A DNA stretch of 64,000 nt, taken from positions 62,001-126,000 of the forward strand of contig NZ_JAGPXY010000006.1 in assembly GCF_018070325.1 (NCBI RefSeq). Reading direction: 5' to 3'. Made by a program: the position numbers and the translations under genes. The notes under the pieces were generated by a model that worked only from the letters and a program-made list of their open reading frames with translations, did not search any database and was not told where the DNA came from. This document shows positions 16,700 to 24,530 of the stretch, piece by piece; the stretch's first letter is position 1; each line of letters begins with the position of its first letter. The DNA is from Micromonospora sp. H61 (GTDB lineage Bacteria > Actinomycetota > Actinomycetes > Mycobacteriales > Micromonosporaceae).

Positions 16700-17187
16700 A
16701 CCCCTAATGAATGCCTTGCTCTCCCGCCTGAGACCTACCAGCCGTGGGTCCAACGCGAGATGTACGGCCAGGGCTGGAGCGTCTACGGACTCGTTGCCTT
16801 CGGGGAGCGGATCGAGGAGGCGCTCGAGGCATGCCCGAACACTGCCTCCGCGCTGACGAAGGTCCCTCACCTGACGACCGCTGGGTTCTCTCGGATGACT
16901 CCTGGCACCCAAATCAAGCCCCATCAGGGATGGGTCACCACCGTTTACGCGCGCATCTCGGACTCGTCGTGCCGCAGGACTGCGCGCTGCGAGTGGGCGA
17001 CGAGACTCGACAGTGGCGCGAGGGCGAAACCCTCGTCTTCGACGACACCGTCACGCATGAGGCGTGGAACTACGGCACCCTTGACCGCGTTGTGCTCCTG
17101 GTCGACTTCGTCCGTCCCGGCTGCGAGGACAGGCCGCAGGATGAACTGCCGGCCTCAGTGGCCGGCTTCGTACGACGCGGCGGATGA
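16700..17187 (+). pseudogene. Aspartyl/asparaginyl beta-hydroxylase-like gene, frameshifted
   Basis: Two frames together give one protein: ETYQPWVQREMYGQGW...MTPGTQIKPHQGW in one frame, then RAHLGLVVPQDCALRVGDE...VFDDTVTHEAWN in the other. The switch is at about 16945-16955, where one extra C would restore VYRAHLGLVVP. The combined product has the 2-oxoglutarate/Fe(II) hydroxylase features of the Asp/Asn hydroxylase family: HQG...and H in THEAWN as iron ligands, RVGDE loop and REGE. There is no start codon upstream of 16760 in the first frame, so the 5' end is also damaged. A sequencing error could explain the shift but not the missing start. Confidence 0.65.
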
Positions 17188-17307
17188 GCCAGACCACACA
17201 AGAGCACTCCAAGGCCCGTCTCATCCTCCCGTCCCGAGAACCCCGCCAACCGCCGGCAGCGCCCCGAGGCATCACGCTCAATGCAGCGCGGTACGTGGCA
17301 AGTCCGG

Positions 17308-17712
17308 ATGTCGGATCATGACGGTGCCAGGCATCATCATCGTGTGAACGCCCGCCGAACCGTCGTCTTGGTGGATGACCTACGTTCGTTTGTGGATGGC
17401 CGTATCGCCGAGGTGGCCCGCACCAGCGACGCCGGAGTTGAACTCCTCGGTCGGTACCGAGGCCGGCGCTTGGATGAACTGTGGCTGGACCATGACCTCG
17501 GCGGGGATGACACGATCTGGCCGGTCGTGGAGGTCCTGGAACGGGCGGCCTTCGACAAACGCCCCTTTGACGTCGGCGTCATCAACATCCACTCCGCCAA
17601 TCCGGCCGGCGCCGCGAAGGTCGCCCTGGTCCTAAGACGCTGGGGGTATTACGTCCGTGTCGCGTCGTGCTCAACCGAGGTCGGCTATCTCGACGGCCAC
17701 GCAGTGAACTGA
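17308..17712 (+). CDS. Cyclic-phosphate-processing receiver-like (cREC) domain protein
   Basis: 134 aa from ATG 17308 (GTG 17344 is the alternative; neither has a clear ribosome site). The pattern VVLVDDLRSF, DELWLDHDLGGDD, INIHSANPAGAAKV matches the small receiver-like domain described as cyclic-phosphate processing (cREC) in bacteria and phages. The Asp-rich pocket (VDD, DHD) is kept. The family has been linked by comparative genomics to RNA-end processing; no partner gene is adjacent here. It lies in the accessory patch. Confidence 0.6.
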   Translation: MSDHDGARHHHRVNARRTVVLVDDLRSFVDGRIAEVARTSDAGVELLGRYRGRRLDELWLDHDLGGDDTIWPVVEVLERAAFDKRPFDVGVINIHSANPAGAAKVALVLRRWGYYVRVASCSTEVGYLDGHAVN

Positions 17713-17892
17713 CCGGCTCAAAACGCGCCGCCAGCTGGTTGCCGCACTCGGACGGCGGCAGAAGAGGAAGCCGACGGCGCATCGATCCCATCAAAATTGG
17801 CCGTCCTCCGACTTTGCCTGACGGCGTGCGCGAGGCGGTAGGGACCAGCAGCCGCCGTCGGGCCGGTGACCAACAGTTGGCATGATGGGCTG

Positions 17893-18462
17893 GTGACCGA
17901 GCCGGTGTTTCGATACCATCCTGATCCCTTGGCCACGGGCTCGGCGGTGCCGATTCAGCACGAATGCAGCGTCTGCGGTCAACTTCGGCAAATTCGCTAC
18001 CGGGGACCGGTCTACGGCAGACAACCCGAGAGTCTTTGCCTGCACTGTATCTACTCCGGAGCGGCTTCCAGCGCACTCGGCGTCGTCGCCGCCACGGATG
18101 GCAGCGACATCCTGGAGATGCCCGCTAACCTTAGCGACGCCGTCGACGTACCTGACGACGTGCCGCATCACGTCATCGAGGAGATCACTCGCCGGACCCC
18201 CGGCTTCACCGGTTGGCAGCAACAGTCATGGCTCTACCACTGCGGCGATGGCGCGGCCTTTCTCGGCCCAGTTGGCTACCGCGATCTCGAACCTCATCCG
18301 GACGCCCTGAACATGCTTCGCGCGGGCCACCGGCAACGCGGCTGGTCACCCGAGGAGACCGAAGAGTTCCTGCACCGGCTCGACCGTAACGGTGAGCCCA
18401 CCGCGTATCTGTTCCAATGCCTGCATTGCGGAACTCACCTCTCGTCCTGGGACATCGGTTAA
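17893..18462 (+). CDS. CbrC-family protein (UPF0167)
   Basis: 189 aa from the GTG at 17893 (GTG at 17866 is possible). It opens FRYHPDPLATGSA, then a zinc-knuckle-like CSVCGQ...LCLHCIYSG, DDVPHHVIEEITRRTPGFTGWQQQSWLYHCGD, and a terminal CLHCGTH. This is the CbrC signature; E. coli CbrC raises colicin E2 tolerance. The biochemical role is unknown. A single gene with no operon partner. Confidence 0.8.
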   Translation: MTEPVFRYHPDPLATGSAVPIQHECSVCGQLRQIRYRGPVYGRQPESLCLHCIYSGAASSALGVVAATDGSDILEMPANLSDAVDVPDDVPHHVIEEITRRTPGFTGWQQQSWLYHCGDGAAFLGPVGYRDLEPHPDALNMLRAGHRQRGWSPEETEEFLHRLDRNGEPTAYLFQCLHCGTHLSSWDIG

Positions 18463-18648
18463 CCGCGCCTTCACGCCGAGACGCAGACGCACTCCTCGGC
18501 AGATCCGGTCGCCACGCCGTCACGCCAGGATGGCAAGCCTGGCGAGCAGGCCGTCGATGACACCCCCGCTCATCGGCAGGGCCGGGTGTTCGCTGCGCGG
18601 ACTGCTCGTGACGAACTGTGACGCCCGATCGGCGGCATGAGTGGATGT

Positions 18649-18930
18649 CTATTGACTTTGGCGGCCACCGGTCAGATGGATGTGACGTAACCAGGGACTG
18701 AAGGCGGCGACGTGGCCCGAGGCGCCGTGGTGCGCTTTCGATGGCGTGAACCGGCCTTCGCTGACTGCGGCGTCGTAGGCGCCCCCGATGGCGTACTCGG
18801 CCAGGATTCCAGACACTTGGCGCTCGGCAGCCCAAGCGAGTCCAGCGTCCAGGTTGTCGAACACTCCGGAGGCATATCGGGCGGAGTCACCGTGGAAGAT
18901 CCAGACGGTTGACCTGAGCGGGCTCCGCTG
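18649..18930 (-). CDS. DUF7710-like small protein, start unclear
   Basis: About 87 coherent residues: TVWIFHGDSARYASGVF, DAGLAWAAERQVSGILAEYAIGGAYD, FSPWLRHIHL. The pattern matches the DUF7710-type domain. No ATG, GTG or TTG is found in frame near the expected start (~18912). Either a rare start is used, translation couples to the upstream gene ending at 18932, or the 5' end is damaged. Confidence 0.5.
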   Translation of the reverse strand, partial: QRSPLRSTVWIFHGDSARYASGVFDNLDAGLAWAAERQVSGILAEYAIGGAYDAAVSEGRFTPSKAHHGASGHVAAFSPWLRHIHLTGGRQSQ

Positions 18931-18931
18931 A

Positions 18932-19345
18932 TCAGAAGTATGGCCTGCGCCGCTGGCCCTCCGGCGTAATGGAGAACGAATCGGGAAACTTGCCCGATCG
19001 ATGGCGTACGGCCAGAAGCGCCGGTTCGGGGTGTACGCCCCGCAGCCCCGTCTCGGCTGCAGAGTTCGCGAAGGCATTCCACCTATGGATGCAGATGAGG
19101 TCGCGGTCACGATCGGCCGTGGTGTAGGCAAGCGTCTTGGGGTAAAACGGGTTAGTTCCCCCGATCCAGAGCGACGGTGGCCCGAACGTCTCAATGACTT
19201 CGCGCAGCACCCGATCCCGCGACAGCCAGCTGCTAACGTCCGCGTGGAGCTGCTCATACTCTGCCTCGGACAGCGCCCGTTCCAGCTCAAGCCAACCGAG
19301 GCGATGCGCGATCTCGGCGTAGACGGACGCCGTGGCATCACGCAC
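18932..19345 (-). CDS. Hypothetical protein in accessory patch
   Basis: 137 aa from the GTG at 19345, but gene-like sequence (GGAYSNILPAGA) continues upstream in frame to ~19400 without a usable start, so the N-terminus is uncertain. The body (ASVYAEIAHRLGWLELE..., FGPPSLWIGGTNPFYPKTL, DLICIHRWNAFA) is protein-like and not a shadow of the plus strand. I do not recognise the family. It directly precedes the DUF7710 gene on the same strand. Confidence 0.5.
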   Translation of the reverse strand: MRDATASVYAEIAHRLGWLELERALSEAEYEQLHADVSSWLSRDRVLREVIETFGPPSLWIGGTNPFYPKTLAYTTADRDRDLICIHRWNAFANSAAETGLRGVHPEPALLAVRHRSGKFPDSFSITPEGQRRRPYF

Positions 19346-19600
19346 GGCCCCTGCCGGCAGAATGTTGCTGTAGGCGCCCCCGACACGGACGTGACCACCA
19401 ACTGACGACGCGGACTCTGGGGGCGTGACGTCGCCCAGGCGCCTTGGGGCTCCGTATCGGCACGTTTCACCGAGCAGTGCGAGGCCGACGTTTGGCCAAC
19501 GCGAGCGGGGGCGCCGAGGCGCAGCGCGCACGGTCGGCGGCAGAGGAGGATGACGGAAACGGCTTGCCGATAGGCGGCGCCAATGCCACGCTCCGCCCCG

Positions 19601-19849
19601 ATGACTACACGGAGCGAGCTTCGGGCATTGCACGACCAGCGGGTGCGGGGCACCATCGCCTCGCGTCTGCCGAACAACTGGAAGCCGTCGTGGGATGGCC
19701 CTGTCCTGCAGATAGCCACCCGCGCGCGAGGATTTGCCTTCGTGCAGGATCTCGACGGCCTCAGCGTCGACTACCGCCGCGCCGGCCACACATTGGCCGA
19801 CGCCGCTTCCGGCATCGCCAACCTCCACAACATCATCCTCACCGGCTGA
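19601..19849 (+). CDS. Small protein resembling the N-terminus of a GNAT acetyltransferase
   Basis: 82 aa from ATG 19601. ELRALHDQRVRGTIASRLP, WDGPVLQI and GFAFVQDLDG follow the N-terminal strand-helix pattern of a group of actinobacterial GNATs (normally ~280 aa), then the sequence diverges and stops. There is no acetyl-CoA site. It may be a truncated GNAT gene or an independent small protein. Confidence 0.4.
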   Translation: MTTRSELRALHDQRVRGTIASRLPNNWKPSWDGPVLQIATRARGFAFVQDLDGLSVDYRRAGHTLADAASGIANLHNIILTG

Positions 19850-19975
19850 CCATCGGCCCGGTCCCGGGCAACACCTTGAACCTGTGTGCTCTGTCTGCGG
19901 CATGAGAGTCCGCGGCGTGGATGCGCCGCGGATGATTGCTTGCTGCCCCTAGCCGATCTCGGGAAGACTGACCTC

Positions 19976-20368
19976 ATGACAAGTCAAGTCAATGCTGATG
20001 GGCATGATTATTTTGCATTGCGGACGTTCCGTCAGGATGGGTCATCGGTGTCGACGCCGGTCTGGCTGGCGTCAGCCGGAGGGAACCTGTACGCGTACAC
20101 ACCCGGCCGCTCCTGGAAAGTGAGGCGGATCCGGCGGAACTCGAAAGTCGAGGTGGCGCCGTCCAACTTTGCCGGTGAACCTCACGACCAGTGGCGACCG
20201 GGCCACGCGCGGGTACTCCCCGCGTCGGAGTTGCGCATCGCCAAGCGCGCGATGACCGCAAAGTACGGAAACAAATTCCGTTGGTTCACGATCGTGACGC
20301 TGGTCGGTCGCCTCCGCAAGCACGGCGGGCGGGCTGTCGGACTCGAGATTAGCCTCGACTCGGTGTAG
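19976..20368 (+). CDS. PPOX-class F420-dependent oxidoreductase family protein
   Basis: 130 aa. Split-barrel flavin/F420-binding fold: FALRTFRQDGSSVSTPVWLASAGGNLYAYTP, then KVRRIRRNSKVEVAPSNFAGEP and a C-terminal LVGRLRKHGGRAVGLEI. These enzymes reduce small substrates or tetrapyrroles with F420H2. Presence of F420 proteins supports an actinomycete host. A weak GGGAAG precedes the ATG. A gene-free 250 bp follows. Confidence 0.75.
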   Translation: MTSQVNADGHDYFALRTFRQDGSSVSTPVWLASAGGNLYAYTPGRSWKVRRIRRNSKVEVAPSNFAGEPHDQWRPGHARVLPASELRIAKRAMTAKYGNKFRWFTIVTLVGRLRKHGGRAVGLEISLDSV

Positions 20369-20617
20369 CACCCCCGCCAGGCGACATAGAACGTTGTCGA
20401 CCGCTGTGGAGAATTGCGGAGCACTCCGGTGTGAAGCAGGACGCCGCACCGACTCTGACCTACGGCAATGTGGAGCCGCAGGCAGGGGTGGGTGCGAGCG
20501 GCGTCCCCACCCGAAGGGTGAGGCTGCTGAGCGATCAGGTGGCTCGGCCTGTCGGGGCCGCCGGTCGCGGCTTTCGCCGAGGCCCCATTCGCCGGCCATG
20601 TCGTTGTACGTCATTGT

Positions 20618-22957
20618 TCACTGCTGCGGGGTGTCGGCGGGGTTCAGTGAGAAGTAGTCCTCCTCTTCCTGCAGGAGGTGCAACCGGAGCACGGCGTCCA
20701 GCCCGTACAGGACCGCGAGAAGGTCGGGCAGCTCGTCGGGGCGCAGCCGGCCGTCCGGGTGCTGGGCCAGGTGGCCGCCGATGCGGTCCACCAGACGGCT
20801 GATTTCTACGTGCCCCCGGCTCATGGTGGAGGTCGCCTCGTCGCTGCCCAGAGGATCGGCCAGCGCGGGGTAGAGCCGCTGCTCCTCGGCCGCCTCGTGT
20901 GGCAGCACCTCGTCGACCAGCCGGCGGTGCACCCCACGTAACGCCGGTACGCATTCCGGCGCGTCGGGGCGGGTCGCTACCAGGTCGGCGGTGTCCCGCA
21001 GCCGGGCCAGCACGTCCCGCACCCCGGCGTGCTGGCCGGCGTACCGGTCGAGCAGTTCCCGGGTCTCCGGTGAGACCTTGCGGCGGCGCAGGCCGCCGCG
21101 GAGGGCTCGCAGCGCGTTGACGATCACCAGCACGTCGATGCCCTCCTGGAGGAACGCGCCGGCGACCGGGGGTAGCCCGCCGGCGGCGGCGGCGACCATC
21201 GCAACCACCGCGAGACCCATGCCGACGGTGGCGCTCTGTACCGCGATGCGACGTGCGTACCGGGCGATCTCGACGGCGTCGGCGAGCCGATCCAGCCGGT
21301 CGACGGTGAGCACCGCGTCGGCCACGTCGGCGGAGGCGGTGGCCCCGGTTGCGCCCATCGCCACGCCGACGTGCGCCTCTGCCAGGGCCGGGGCGTCGTT
21401 GACGCCGTCGCCGACCATCACGGTGATCGCCCGAGCGGACTCCTCCCTAACCCGGTCGATCTTCTCCTGCGGCGAGCACTGGGCGATCACGTCGTCCACG
21501 CCGACGCTCTGCGCCACCTGCCGGGCGGTACGCGGCCGGTCGCCGGTGACCATGATCAGCCGGCTGAGGCCGGCCTCCCGAAGCCGCCGCACGGTGCGCC
21601 GAGCGTCGGGGCGTACCGGGTCCTCGAGAAGAATCGCGCCGAGCGGGCCGCGGTCATCGCTGACCCAGACGGTGGAGTGGCCGGCCAGTTCGGCGCGCTC
21701 ACGTACCCGCTGCGCCCATTCGGGCGCCTCACCGGCGAGCTGGCCCACCCGCACCAAGCGCCCGTTCACCCGTCCGGTCACCCCGCGCCCCGGCTCCTCG
21801 GTGACATCCGTCGGCTCAACCAGCCGCAGCCCCCGCTCGTTGGCCTGCCGGACGAGGGCGGCGGCCAGCACGTGCGTGGAGAGCTGCTCGACGGAGGCGG
21901 CCAGGCGCAGCACGTCGTCCCGGTCGCCGCCCGGCGCGACCACCGTCTCGGTCGCGCGGGGGCGGCCTGCGGTGAGTGTGCCCGTCTTGTCCATCAGTAC
22001 GGTGCGGGCCCGGCCCAGCAGCTCCAGCGACCCGCCGTCGCGGACCAGTACCCCGCGCCGGGCCACCCGGGACAGTCCAGAGACGATCGCGATCGGGGTG
22101 GCCAGCAGCAGCGGGCATGGGGTGGCTACCACCAGCACCGCCACCGCCCGCAGGAACTGGCCGGTGAGCAGCCAGGCGGTTCCGGCCAGCAGCAGGGTGA
22201 ACGGCACGAACGCGGCAGCGTACCGGTCGGCGAGCCGGACCATCGGCGCCTTGTGCGCGGTGGCCTCTTCGGCCAGCCGGACGATTCCGGCGTATGTGCT
22301 CTCCGCCGCGTTCTTCGTCGCCCGCAGCCCGAACCCGGCGTCGGCGTTGACTACGCCGCTGGCGACCTGCTCGCCCGCGGCGCGGGTGACCAGCTGCGAC
22401 TCGCCGGTCACCACCGACTCGTCCAGCGTCGCAGCCTTTTCGACCGTCCCGTCCACCGGCACCACGTCGCCGGGGCCAACCACCAGCTGGTCCCCCGTCG
22501 CAACCTGGTCCAGCGGCACCACCTCGATCGCGCCGTCCGGAGTGCGCCGCCGGGCCTGTCGAGGGGCCCTTTCCAGCAGGGCGCGCAGGTCACGGCTGGC
22601 CCGGCGCTGTGCGTAGCCTTCCAGCGCCTGCCCGGTGCCGACCATCACGGCGATCACCGCGCCAGCCAGGTACTCGCGGACCAGCAGCGTGCCGACCAGC
22701 GCCAGCACCGCGATGACGTCCACCCCGAACTGCCGGCGCCACAGCTGCCGTAGCGTCGCCCACGTGACCGGCACCAGCGCAACGAGGGTCACCGCCGCCC
22801 AGACCAGCTGGGCCGCCGTCCGCAACCCTGCCACCCACAGCCCGCCGCCCAGCAGGGCGGCCAGGGTGATCAGGGTCAGCGGCGCCCACTCCCGCCAGTC
22901 CACCCGCCGCCCCCGCACCGGCTGTTCCGGCACGCACTCGTCCGGTTCCGCTCCCAC
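20618..22957 (-). CDS. Heavy-metal P-type ATPase fused to a C-terminal hemerythrin domain
   Basis: 779 aa. No N-terminal metal-binding HMA domain. Membrane helices from residue 25; TGES at ~185; intramembrane metal motif TPCPL (~279-283), unlike the CPC of copper pumps; phosphorylation site DKTGTLT (Asp ~323); hinge GDGVNDAP. The invariant His-Pro of the nucleotide domain reads STHVLA, i.e. His-Val. From ~640 to 775 there is a hemerythrin-like four-helix bundle (GVHRRLVDEVLPHEAAEEQRLYP, RGHVEISRL, HLLQEEEDYF) that should hold a di-iron, oxygen-sensing site. The pump may thus be gated by O2 or redox. It is divergent from an Acg-type nitroreductase. Confidence 0.9.
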   Translation of the reverse strand: MGAEPDECVPEQPVRGRRVDWREWAPLTLITLAALLGGGLWVAGLRTAAQLVWAAVTLVALVPVTWATLRQLWRRQFGVDVIAVLALVGTLLVREYLAGAVIAVMVGTGQALEGYAQRRASRDLRALLERAPRQARRRTPDGAIEVVPLDQVATGDQLVVGPGDVVPVDGTVEKAATLDESVVTGESQLVTRAAGEQVASGVVNADAGFGLRATKNAAESTYAGIVRLAEEATAHKAPMVRLADRYAAAFVPFTLLLAGTAWLLTGQFLRAVAVLVVATPCPLLLATPIAIVSGLSRVARRGVLVRDGGSLELLGRARTVLMDKTGTLTAGRPRATETVVAPGGDRDDVLRLAASVEQLSTHVLAAALVRQANERGLRLVEPTDVTEEPGRGVTGRVNGRLVRVGQLAGEAPEWAQRVRERAELAGHSTVWVSDDRGPLGAILLEDPVRPDARRTVRRLREAGLSRLIMVTGDRPRTARQVAQSVGVDDVIAQCSPQEKIDRVREESARAITVMVGDGVNDAPALAEAHVGVAMGATGATASADVADAVLTVDRLDRLADAVEIARYARRIAVQSATVGMGLAVVAMVAAAAGGLPPVAGAFLQEGIDVLVIVNALRALRGGLRRRKVSPETRELLDRYAGQHAGVRDVLARLRDTADLVATRPDAPECVPALRGVHRRLVDEVLPHEAAEEQRLYPALADPLGSDEATSTMSRGHVEISRLVDRIGGHLAQHPDGRLRPDELPDLLAVLYGLDAVLRLHLLQEEEDYFSLNPADTPQQ

Positions 22958-23014
22958 CTGCGGATCGTCTCAGCGCACCGGTCCCTGCAAGCGGGAACCG
23001 GCGTGATCCGTTGC

Positions 23015-23028
23015 GGGCCGGACGACCC
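23015..23028. promoter_or_regulatory. DevR/DosR-like inverted repeat between P-ATPase and nitroreductase
   Basis: GGGCC-GGAC-GACCC has the GGGnC-N4-GnCCC layout of DevR/DosR-type boxes. It lies 113 bp upstream of the nitroreductase and 58 bp upstream of the ATPase. A further imperfect repeat GGTCCC...GGGAACC lies at about 22980-22999. Both neighbours belong to gene types often found in dormancy regulons, which is the main support. Confidence 0.35.
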
Positions 23029-23140
23029 CGAGGCGGGGAATCCGTATGCCGGCTGACCGGCATCCCGGAGGACGGAGCGGCAACACCGCCCGGAACAGGT
23101 CCGGAGTGGGGCACGATGTGGAAAACGAAAGGTCGTGACG

Positions 23141-24151
23141 ATGAGCCACGAGACGCCGGCCAGGGACCGCCCGCTGACCACCGCACTCACGCAGGCCGCC
23201 GCGGCGGCCGGTCTCGCCCCGTCGGTGCACAACAGCCAGCCGTGGCGCTGGACGGTCCTCCCCGACGCGCTGGAGCTGCGGATGGTGCACGAGCCGCAAC
23301 TCGCCGCAACCGATCCGGAGAATCGGCTGGTGACGTTGAGCTGCGGCCTGGCGCTGCACCACGCGCGCGTGGCGCTGGCCGCCGAGGGTTGGGCCGCAGA
23401 GGTGGAGCGGCTACCCGACCCGGGCCAGCCTGAGCTGCTCGCCCGATTCAGCCGGTTCGAGCAGACCGAGGCGGACGCGGACGCGACCCGCCTCGTGCCG
23501 TGCATGCGGACTCGGCAGACCGACCGGCGGCCGGTCAGTGACGAGCCGGTGCCCAACGGCACACTCGACGAGATCGTCAAGTCGACCGGCGCGCAGGGCG
23601 CCCGACTCCAACTGCTCGACTCCGACCAGGTGATGGAGTTGGCGGCCGCGGCGGCCCACGCTGCGGTGGTGGCGGCGGAGGAGCCGGAGCTGCGGGAGGA
23701 GCTCGCGTACTGGACCAGCCGGGCCGCCGCCGGCGCCGGATTGCCCCCCGAGGTGCTGCCCGAGCAGCCCCCGCAGACCACCGTGCCGGTACGGGACTTC
23801 GGCAAATCCGGAACCCTGCCGATCAGCCCCGGACACGACCGTGCGGCCGCCTATGCCATCCTCTGGAACATCGACGACGAGCCGGACAGCTGGCTGCGCG
23901 CCGGAGAGGGGCTCTCCGCCGCCTGGCTGACCGCCACCCGGCTCGGCGTCTCGATGGTGCCGCTCAGCGGCGTGGTCGAGACCGACGGCACCCGGCAGAC
24001 ACTGCGCCAGATGCTGGCCGGGCTCGGCTTTCCGTATCTGGCGATGCGGCTGGGGATCGCCGACCGGGCGCACGCCGCGCCACCCCACACTCCGCGCCTG
24101 CCCACTGAGCAGGTCGTCGACACCTCCGCGGTGGACTCCGGCACCAGGTAG
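23141..24151 (+). CDS. Acg-family FMN-binding nitroreductase-like protein
   Basis: 336 aa, ATG with AAAGG 8 nt upstream. Opens AAAAAGLAPSVHNSQPWRW, the Acg hallmark; CGLALHHARVAL and MRTRQTDRRPV follow; the C-terminal half holds GVSMVPLSGVVE and PYLAMRLGIA. Acg (Rv2032) of M. tuberculosis is a DosR-regulated nitroreductase fold that binds FMN in a closed site and has no shown reductase activity. It may store or sequester flavin under hypoxia. Confidence 0.88.
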   Translation: MSHETPARDRPLTTALTQAAAAAGLAPSVHNSQPWRWTVLPDALELRMVHEPQLAATDPENRLVTLSCGLALHHARVALAAEGWAAEVERLPDPGQPELLARFSRFEQTEADADATRLVPCMRTRQTDRRPVSDEPVPNGTLDEIVKSTGAQGARLQLLDSDQVMELAAAAAHAAVVAAEEPELREELAYWTSRAAAGAGLPPEVLPEQPPQTTVPVRDFGKSGTLPISPGHDRAAAYAILWNIDDEPDSWLRAGEGLSAAWLTATRLGVSMVPLSGVVETDGTRQTLRQMLAGLGFPYLAMRLGIADRAHAAPPHTPRLPTEQVVDTSAVDSGTR

Positions 24152-24250
24152 CGTGCCCGTCCCCGGACGCTCACCGGGGGGGCCAAGCCCAGGAAACGAG
24201 CGTCTCGCGGAAGCCACCACGGGATGCGCGTGACAAAACCATGCCGGCCG

Positions 24251-24329
24251 GGCATGACCCACGACAGCCGATCGACCAACTCCTCAAAGACGTGAGGACA
24301 AGCCTCGATGGGCTGTCGTGGGCTGTGCC
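24251..24329. repeat. Large nested inverted repeat between two convergent genes
   Basis: Arms 24251-24274 and 24306-24329 match at 20 of 24 positions, including a perfect 12-bp core (CCCACGACAGCC / its complement); two of the four mismatches become G-U pairs in RNA on one strand. Inside the loop is a second hairpin TCCTCA-AAGACG-TGAGGA at 24281-24298. The surrounding 24152-24530 has no gene. Convergent genes end on both sides, so a bidirectional terminator is possible, but the nested structure and length are more than a terminator needs. Confidence 0.7.
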
Positions 24330-24530
24330 AAGGTGGCTTGCTGATCGACAACAGCGGCGCTTTGCGGGCCGCGCTCCGCGCTGTGCGGATGAGCTCTGCC
24401 TGGGATTGACAGCCACCACCAGACCGATGCCGACCTGTCACTGCGACGACCAGCGACCCGGGACCAGGAGCCACGAGCAACGCTGCAAGCAGCGAGCCCT
24501 GACCACTTCGGTGTCCACGAACGGCTCGGC

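Noticed and set aside
18649..19719. Full 356-codon minus frame as one gene
   Set aside because: Only the last ~90 residues are protein-like (DUF7710). The upstream part is a shadow of the hypothetical gene in another frame.
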